From Rhodospirillaceae bacterium (GTDB lineage Bacteria > Pseudomonadota > Alphaproteobacteria > Rhodospirillales > Rhodospirillaceae), in contig NZGX01000008.1 in NCBI GenBank assembly GCA_002691085.1, forward strand, positions 1 through 11,384: a DNA stretch of 11,384 bases. The letters run 5' to 3'. Both the position numbers and the translations under genes were made by a program. The notes under the pieces were generated by a model that was given only the letters and a program-made list of their open reading frames with translations, ran no database searches and was not told the origin of the DNA. How positions within the stretch are numbered: position 1 is the first letter of the stretch; each line of letters begins with the position of its first letter. Positions 7,145-11,384 of this stretch are shown piece by piece.

Positions 7145-8254
7145 CTACTTACCTGGGATAGGAATCCTATCAATGATTTTAACGCCAAACCCATCAATTC
7201 CTACTAAATTACTTTTAGAGTTTGTAAGGAGTTTAACATTTTTTATACCAAGCTCCCTTAGTATTTGTGCCCCTATACCATAACTCCTCAATGTTTGGTC
7301 CTTATCATTTTTCTGAGGATTATTTCTTTCCTTAATTAGGTTTTCTAGACCTTTCCCACCATGATCTCTAATAATTACCACTACACCACTACCTTTGTCT
7401 TCTATAGAATTCATTGCCCTAACCAATTGTCCAGATCTAGGGCTATCCTCAGGAAATAAATCCTGGAAAATATTCAAAGCATGCATTCTTACTAAAACTG
7501 GCTGAGAAGTATCTAGGTCTCCAAGAACAAGAACTAAATGCTGAGCATCAGACAAAATATTTTTAAAAGCAACAAATTTCCACTTATTACCTGATGATGT
7601 AAACATCTCAGTTTCCACACTTCTTTCAACTAATTGGTCATGTCGAAGTCTATATGCAATTAAATCCCGAATAGCTGCAATTTTTAATCCCTTATTTTTT
7701 GAAAATTCAATAAGATCGGGTAACCTTGCCATTGTTCCATCATCTTTCATAATTTCACAAATTACTGCTGAAGGATTTAATCCTGCAATTCTAGAGATAT
7801 CGACAGATGCCTCAGTATGGCCTGCTCTAACCAATACACCTCCAGGCCTAGCAACTATTGGAAAAACATGACCGGGACTGACTAAATCGTCCTTTCCTCT
7901 ACTCTCACTAATTGCTACAGAAATCGTGTGAGCTCTATCGGGGGCTGAAATACCTGTGGTAATTCCATCTTTTGCCTCAATTGAAACAGTGAATGCTGTC
8001 TTATGCCTTGATCTATTATTTTGACTCATCAAAGGCAGTCCTAGTTCAGAAGCCCTTTTAGTATCAATAGTTAAACATATAAGACCCCTTCCATATTTTG
8101 CCATAAAATTGATAGTGTCAGGGGTTGCCATTTGGGCAGGTATTATTAAGTCGCCTTCATTCTCTCTATCTTCGTCATCAACAAGAATGAACATCTTCCC
8201 ATTTCTTGCATCTTCAATTATTTCTTCAATTGGTGACAGGAACTTATTAGTCAT
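7145..8254 (-). CDS. ribB: 3,4-dihydroxy-2-butanone-4-phosphate synthase with degenerate GTP cyclohydrolase II domain
   Basis: The N-terminal RibB domain (about 5-205) converts ribulose 5-phosphate to 3,4-dihydroxy-2-butanone 4-phosphate plus formate, for riboflavin synthesis in the cytosol. It keeps the acidic loop DDEDRENEGD (26-35), GRGLICL (55-61), KTAFTVS (85-91), GHVFP (128-132) and RAGHTEASVD (143-152). The C-terminal part (about 210-369) has the RibA fold, ending in RSYGIGAQILRELG and a typical VGIDGFGVKI tail. However, the three zinc-binding cysteines of GTP cyclohydrolase II are absent: LVRMHALNIFQDLF stands where HSECLTGD...RCDCG is expected. GTP cyclohydrolase activity is therefore unlikely; such RibB hybrids are known in proteobacteria. 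I prefer ATG 8254 because homologues begin close to FLSPIEEII; ATG 8275 would add seven residues and has no clear Shine-Dalgarno. No other riboflavin gene is nearby. It lies between the symporter and the substrate-binding protein genes. Confidence 0.92.
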   Translation of the reverse strand: MTNKFLSPIEEIIEDARNGKMFILVDDEDRENEGDLIIPAQMATPDTINFMAKYGRGLICLTIDTKRASELGLPLMSQNNRSRHKTAFTVSIEAKDGITTGISAPDRAHTISVAISESRGKDDLVSPGHVFPIVARPGGVLVRAGHTEASVDISRIAGLNPSAVICEIMKDDGTMARLPDLIEFSKNKGLKIAAIRDLIAYRLRHDQLVERSVETEMFTSSGNKWKFVAFKNILSDAQHLVLVLGDLDTSQPVLVRMHALNIFQDLFPEDSPRSGQLVRAMNSIEDKGSGVVVIIRDHGGKGLENLIKERNNPQKNDKDQTLRSYGIGAQILRELGIKNVKLLTNSKSNLVGIDGFGVKIIDRIPIPGK

Positions 8255-8298
8255 AAAATTAAACTCATTTAACATTTAGGAAATCTTTTATACAATCG

Positions 8299-9528
8299 CT
8301 ATCTATTGTATCTATCAATGTCTAATTCACCTTCAGATTTTGCAACTATAGTAGCAACTGAAAGATCACCAGTAACATTCACAACAGTACGCATCATATC
8401 AAGGATTCTATCAAATGGGAGAATAAATCCTACTATAATTGCAGTTTGACCAGCAGACAAACCAATGGACTCAAGAACAGCAGCTAAGAGAAAGAGCGAG
8501 GCCGAAGGTACTGATGCAGTGCCTATTGAAACCATCGTTGTTGTCAAACCAATTACAATATAGTCCATAAGATCAAGCGGAATTGAGAAAGCTTGTGCAG
8601 CAAACAATGAAACAATACCAACATAAAGAGCAGTTCCATCCATATTAACAGTTGCCCCTAAAGGTATTACTGAAGAAGAAACAGGTGTGCCAATACCAAG
8701 GTTATTTTCAGCTGAAGATATAGTTACAGGCAAAGTTGCTGCACTAGAAGAAGTTGAGTAAGCTACTAATTGTGGATCAATAATTCCTTTGAAAAAGCCT
8801 CGAATTGAAAGACCACCAAAAAACTTTATTATCCCGCCATGAATAAAAGCAATGTGTATTAAGCACCCTAAATATACAGTAATCGCAAGAACTAGGATAT
8901 TGGTTAAAGTGGAAATCCCTTGTGTACCTGTAACCCAAGCAATAAGGGCAAATACACCAAAAGGCGCTAACTCCATCACAAGATGGGTAACTTTTAAAAT
9001 AACTTCAGAAGCGGAGAGAAAAAAATCTCCGACAATTTTACCCTTTTCCTTAGCAAGTATAATACCTGTACCGAACAATATTGAAAAAACAATTATTGCA
9101 AGAATATTTCCCTCAGCTAAAGCAGCAATTGGATTTTCAGGTATTATAGAAAAAAGCCGTTCTGTTAAGGGAATAGATTGCTGCACTTCCCTAACTTCTG
9201 CTGAAGAAAGATCAACCCCACTACCAGGTTCAAATAATGTACCTACAATTAAACCAACAAAAATTGCAGATGCTGTTGTAAATAGGTAAAGTATAAAAGC
9301 CTTTAAACCAATGGAGCCCAAGCGTTTTGGGTCACCCATCGCAACTATTCCAGAAACCAAAGTTAAGAAGACTAAGGGGACGACAAGCATTTTTATTAAT
9401 TTTACAAAGACGTCACCTATCCACCGAATTGACTCTGCACCATCTCCCCAAAAAAAACCAACTATAGCACCTAAGACCAGAGCAATAAATATTCTCTTCC
9501 AAAGTTTTATCTCAAACCATCTACTCAC
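8299..9528 (-). CDS. Sodium-coupled glutamate/aspartate-type symporter (dicarboxylate/amino acid:cation symporter, SDF family)
   Basis: The 409-residue inner-membrane secondary transporter of the GltP/GltT/GltPh family has about eight hydrophobic spans plus the two re-entrant hairpins. The serine-rich hairpin tip STSSSAATLP is at 258-267, NMDGT of TM7 at 295-299, the second hairpin region SIGTASVPSAS at 334-344, and TM8 DMMRTVVNVTGD at 377-388. Judged from memory against GltPh, Asp377, Arg380, Thr381, Asn384 and Asp388 match D394, R397, T398, N401 and D405. That favours acidic amino acids as substrate and sodium coupling, rather than a DctA-type C4-dicarboxylate carrier or a neutral amino acid carrier. 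The start is GTG 9528, with GGGA 9 nt upstream; the overlapping ATG at 9530 is out of frame and meets a stop at once. It sits 28 nt after the DUF4396 stop and 44 nt before ribB, probably in one transcript. Confidence 0.93.
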   Translation of the reverse strand: MSRWFEIKLWKRIFIALVLGAIVGFFWGDGAESIRWIGDVFVKLIKMLVVPLVFLTLVSGIVAMGDPKRLGSIGLKAFILYLFTTASAIFVGLIVGTLFEPGSGVDLSSAEVREVQQSIPLTERLFSIIPENPIAALAEGNILAIIVFSILFGTGIILAKEKGKIVGDFFLSASEVILKVTHLVMELAPFGVFALIAWVTGTQGISTLTNILVLAITVYLGCLIHIAFIHGGIIKFFGGLSIRGFFKGIIDPQLVAYSTSSSAATLPVTISSAENNLGIGTPVSSSVIPLGATVNMDGTALYVGIVSLFAAQAFSIPLDLMDYIVIGLTTTMVSIGTASVPSASLFLLAAVLESIGLSAGQTAIIVGFILPFDRILDMMRTVVNVTGDLSVATIVAKSEGELDIDRYNR

Positions 9529-9556
9529 ATTAAGTTATCCCAAAATTATGTTTTAT

Positions 9557-9991
9557 CTAATGACACGCCTTACCATATAATTTTAATCTCCAGTAATTAT
9601 AAGGTAGAGGAGTAATAAAGCCAAAAAAGAGCATAATAGGTATCACTTCTATAGTCAAAATTGCACCACCCGTTATAATTATATCGACTAGATTCATAGA
9701 AAGCTCCATGGCAATCATTGAGATAAAAGACATTCCTATTGCAGTTTTAAATGCAGCATTTAACTGCATCTGAAAAGATAAAATTATTGTCTCTAATATT
9801 ACTGAAGTTATTAATCCATTTAGAATAGCTAACGCCATTATAGCATACACTGGCCACTCTATCTGATTCACTTGAAAATAATAGATCGTTCCAAAATCCC
9901 CTATAGAACATCCGACTAAACACCAAAGAGTGTTTAGAGACGCTTTCTTCCAGGAACTTTTACAATTCCATTGAATATTTGAGGATTTCAA
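9557..9991 (-). CDS. DUF4396-family small membrane protein
   Basis: The 144-residue protein has about four hydrophobic segments (roughly 20-38, 46-70, 83-107, 110-128) and is likely in the inner membrane. I recognise features of the uncharacterised DUF4396 family: TLWCLVGCSIGDFGTI near 21-36, the polar-in-membrane motif GMSFISMIAMELSMNLVD (86-103), Glu67 inside a membrane span, and the terminal NYWRLKLYGKACH. Conserved Cys (24, 28, 143), His144 and acidic membrane residues hint at metal binding or transport, but this is speculation. The start is TTG 9991: an in-frame stop lies two codons upstream, and GGGAG is positioned 6 nt before the TTG. That Shine-Dalgarno lies in one arm of an inverted repeat (see 9998-10057), so translation may be controlled by leader folding. 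Neighbours are the OmpW-like gene upstream and the symporter downstream. Function unknown. Confidence 0.82.
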   Translation of the reverse strand: MKSSNIQWNCKSSWKKASLNTLWCLVGCSIGDFGTIYYFQVNQIEWPVYAIMALAILNGLITSVILETIILSFQMQLNAAFKTAIGMSFISMIAMELSMNLVDIIITGGAILTIEVIPIMLFFGFITPLPYNYWRLKLYGKACH

Positions 9992-9997
9992 AGATTA

Positions 9998-10057
9998 CTC
10001 CCATGACAGAATTATTTAAATCTAATTTAAATTAGTAAATAAAACAAGCCATGGGAG
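9998..10057 (-). promoter_or_regulatory. Nested inverted repeat able to mask the DUF4396 Shine-Dalgarno
   Basis: In the 91-nt gap before DUF4396, an outer 8-bp perfect inverted repeat (CTCCCATG at 9998-10005, CATGGGAG at 10050-10057) encloses a 7-bp repeat (TTATTTA 10012-10018, TAAATAA 10036-10042) and a central 14-bp perfect palindrome, CTAATTTAAATTAG (10022-10035). The three are almost concentric. In the minus-strand RNA the outer arm nearest the gene carries the GGGAG Shine-Dalgarno for TTG 9991, which would pair with the upstream CUCCC. No T-run follows, so it does not look like a terminator. It may be a translational switch, a processing site, or a DNA operator with the central palindrome as the core. 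Confidence 0.45.
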
Positions 10058-10082
10058 GAGAATCATAAAAAAGATAATAGTA

Positions 10083-10775
10083 TTAAAAACGCCAACCATA
10101 TCCAATACTAATTGCTAACGGGTCTAAATCAATATCAGCAGTTGCTATACCTGCTGCGCCAGCATCGATAACATTCGAGGTATTTATTTTGAATTTTTTA
10201 ATATCTATATTTACATAATTTTTATCATTTAAAAAATAATCAAAACCAATATTGGCAGCATAGCCAAAATCATTTTTATAACTTACACTAACAACATCAC
10301 CTGGATTGCCGTTATAAAATAATGTGTAATTCAAACCCACACCAATGTAGGGTTTAAAACTATTATTTGTATCAAAATGATATTGGAAAGTTATTGTTGG
10401 AGGTAATACCCAGGTATGACCAAGGTCAACATCGCCTAAAGCAGTTCCAATCGCCCTGGCTGAATGTTTAGTAGTTCCTGCAATAGCTTCAATTGCAAAA
10501 TTATCTGTAACAAAATATCTAATATCTAATTCTGGAACTACATCAGCATTGACAGATGCTTCTCCACCTATGCTAGTAGTAGACTTTTCATCTGGTGATA
10601 GATGTAAAAGCTTAAGTCCCAGTAAAATATTCCCTTTACTTTTCACCTTACCATGTTCTGAAGCAGATACACTTAAGCTTAGTGTTAAAATTATTAGTAA
10701 TGAAAGAAAGAAATTAATAAATAAAAGTTTCCATTCAGTCAATTTGCTAGAGTTATTCATATTTATATTTATCAT
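10083..10775 (-). CDS. OmpW-family outer-membrane beta-barrel protein
   Basis: The 230-residue protein has a signal peptide (hydrophobic core about 18-36, likely cleavage after SVSA at 38). The mature part of about 190 residues consists of alternating beta strands: KGNILLGLKLLHLSP at 47-61, ELDIRYFVTDNFAIEAIAG, TITFQYHF, and KPYIGVGLNYTLFY. It ends GYGWRF with the terminal Phe recognised by the outer-membrane assembly machinery. Order and spacing fit the eight-stranded OmpW barrel, thought to let small hydrophobic molecules across the outer membrane. ATG 10775 is chosen because AAGGGGG lies 5 nt upstream; the second Met (10760) has no Shine-Dalgarno. It follows the peroxiredoxin gene by 38 nt and precedes DUF4396 by 91 nt. 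A role in taking up the hydrophobic substrate of the oxidoreductase cluster is possible but unproven. Confidence 0.86.
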   Translation of the reverse strand: MININMNNSSKLTEWKLLFINFFLSLLIILTLSLSVSASEHGKVKSKGNILLGLKLLHLSPDEKSTTSIGGEASVNADVVPELDIRYFVTDNFAIEAIAGTTKHSARAIGTALGDVDLGHTWVLPPTITFQYHFDTNNSFKPYIGVGLNYTLFYNGNPGDVVSVSYKNDFGYAANIGFDYFLNDKNYVNIDIKKFKINTSNVIDAGAAGIATADIDLDPLAISIGYGWRF

Positions 10776-10813
10776 TTTTACCCCCTTGGTTATGATAATT
10801 TTTTTTTCATAGT

Positions 10814-11384
10814 CTATTTTGGTTCTTTAGTCGTTCTCAAATATGGCAAATGTTCCTTGAATCCACTTGGGAATTTTTCTTTTGCTTCATCGTTAGAAAC
10901 TGAGGGAACTATAATAACATCTTCACCAGACTGCCAATTAACAGGTGTTGCAACTGGAAATTTAGACGTGAGTTGAATAGAGTCAATTACCCTTAGGATT
11001 TCGTCGAAGTTTCTGCCTGTTGTCATTGGATACGTGATTAAGAGTTTGATTTTTTTATCTGGTGTGATTACAAAAACTGTTCTAACGGTTTGGTTATCTG
11101 CAGGAGTTCTTTTTGAAACATCACCTTCAGCATTTGCTGGCAACATACCATACAGCTTTGCAACTTCTAGCTTAGAGTCAGAAATTATAGGATAGTTAGG
11201 AGAAACACCCTGGTATTTAAGTATGTCATTAGACCAAGCTTCATGATTTTCTATCCCATCGACAGATAAACCAATTATTTTTACATTCCTCTTTGTGAAT
11301 TCGGGTTCAAGTTTTGAGAGATATCCCAATTCGGTAGTACAAACAGGAGTAAAATCCTTAGGATGCGAAAAAATAATCCCCCAA
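10814..11384 (-). CDS. 1-Cys peroxiredoxin (Prx6 type), 5' end cut by window
   Basis: About 189 C-terminal residues of a thiol peroxidase that reduces H2O2 and organic hydroperoxides. The frame is open to the window edge, so the true start lies outside; Prx6 proteins are about 210-220 residues, so roughly 25 are missing. The peroxidatic site is visible in SHPKDFTPVCTTE (Pro-x-x-x-Thr-x-x-Cys pattern). No other Cys occurs in the visible part, which fits a 1-Cys enzyme needing an external reductant. The C-terminal dimer domain typical of Prx6 is present: YPMTTGRNFDEILRVIDS, then TPVNWQSGEDVIIVPSVS and KEKFPSGFKEHLPYLR. The partner Arg is probably in TVRTVFVI. It is the most upstream gene of the minus-strand run and ends 38 nt before the OmpW-like start. 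Confidence 0.94.
   Translation of the reverse strand, partial: WGIIFSHPKDFTPVCTTELGYLSKLEPEFTKRNVKIIGLSVDGIENHEAWSNDILKYQGVSPNYPIISDSKLEVAKLYGMLPANAEGDVSKRTPADNQTVRTVFVITPDKKIKLLITYPMTTGRNFDEILRVIDSIQLTSKFPVATPVNWQSGEDVIIVPSVSNDEAKEKFPSGFKEHLPYLRTTKEPK

Noticed and set aside
8255..8298. Possible FMN riboswitch before ribB.
   Set aside because: Only about 44 nt separate the symporter stop from the ribB start, far too short for an FMN riboswitch, and no conserved core is seen.
8852..9289. A 145-codon plus-strand open frame opposite the symporter gene.
   Set aside because: It is fully inside the well-supported symporter gene on the other strand, its product resembles no family I know, and it has no clear Shine-Dalgarno. 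It is a shadow of membrane-protein codons.
10032..10052. A six-codon open frame (ATG to TAA) in the leader before DUF4396, a possible leader peptide.
   Set aside because: No Shine-Dalgarno precedes it (the upstream sequence is pyrimidine-rich), and its codons show no attenuation pattern. Its ATG is explained by the inverted-repeat arm.
10067..10110. A possible terminator at the end of the OmpW-like gene: TAGTATT/AATACTA repeat followed by six Ts on the minus strand.
   Set aside because: The stem is only 7 bp, mostly A-T, with a 19-nt loop and overlaps the coding end. It is too weak to call.

Overview
This AT-rich window (roughly two-thirds A+T by eye) holds ten protein genes, two of them cut by the window edges. 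I found no tRNA, rRNA, CRISPR array, insertion sequence or prophage gene. Coding density is very high: the longest non-coding gap is about 146 bp, so no stretch over 300 bp lacks a gene. Low GC, tight packing, an OmpW-type outer-membrane protein and a RibB fused to a degenerate RibA domain suggest a streamlined, probably marine, alphaproteobacterium. That placement is inference; the sequence holds no phylogenetic marker gene.

Layout. (1) Bases 1-2558, minus strand, are read in the order SDR oxidoreductase, HsaA/DszC-like flavin monooxygenase oxygenase, cupin protein. Gaps are 10 and 17 nt and each start has a Shine-Dalgarno sequence, so this looks like one operon. (2) Bases 2559-2704 are a divergent intergenic region with candidate promoters. 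(3) Bases 2705-4285, plus strand, encode a GlcD/VAO-like FAD oxidoreductase. (4) Bases 4282-11384 are a run of seven minus-strand genes, read in the order 1-Cys peroxiredoxin (partial), OmpW-like barrel, DUF4396 membrane protein, glutamate/aspartate-type symporter, RibB hybrid, peptide/nickel-class ABC substrate-binding protein, and an FAD aromatic-ring-hydroxylase-like monooxygenase. The last gene converges on the FAD oxidoreductase, and the two coding regions overlap by 4 bp.

Working together. The left half (about 1-5472) gathers three flavoenzymes, an SDR dehydrogenase and a cupin. This resembles a catabolic module for an aromatic, alicyclic or other oxygenated organic compound, but the substrate cannot be read from sequence. 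The solute-binding protein and symporter next to it could supply uptake, and RibB makes a riboflavin precursor, so flavin supply and demand sit side by side. The right end looks like envelope and housekeeping functions (peroxide detoxification, outer-membrane barrel).

The most notable non-coding signal is a nested inverted repeat at 9998-10057. In the transcript it would pair the Shine-Dalgarno of the TTG-started DUF4396 gene with an upstream CU-rich element. I found no clear-cut new defence or mobile system here.
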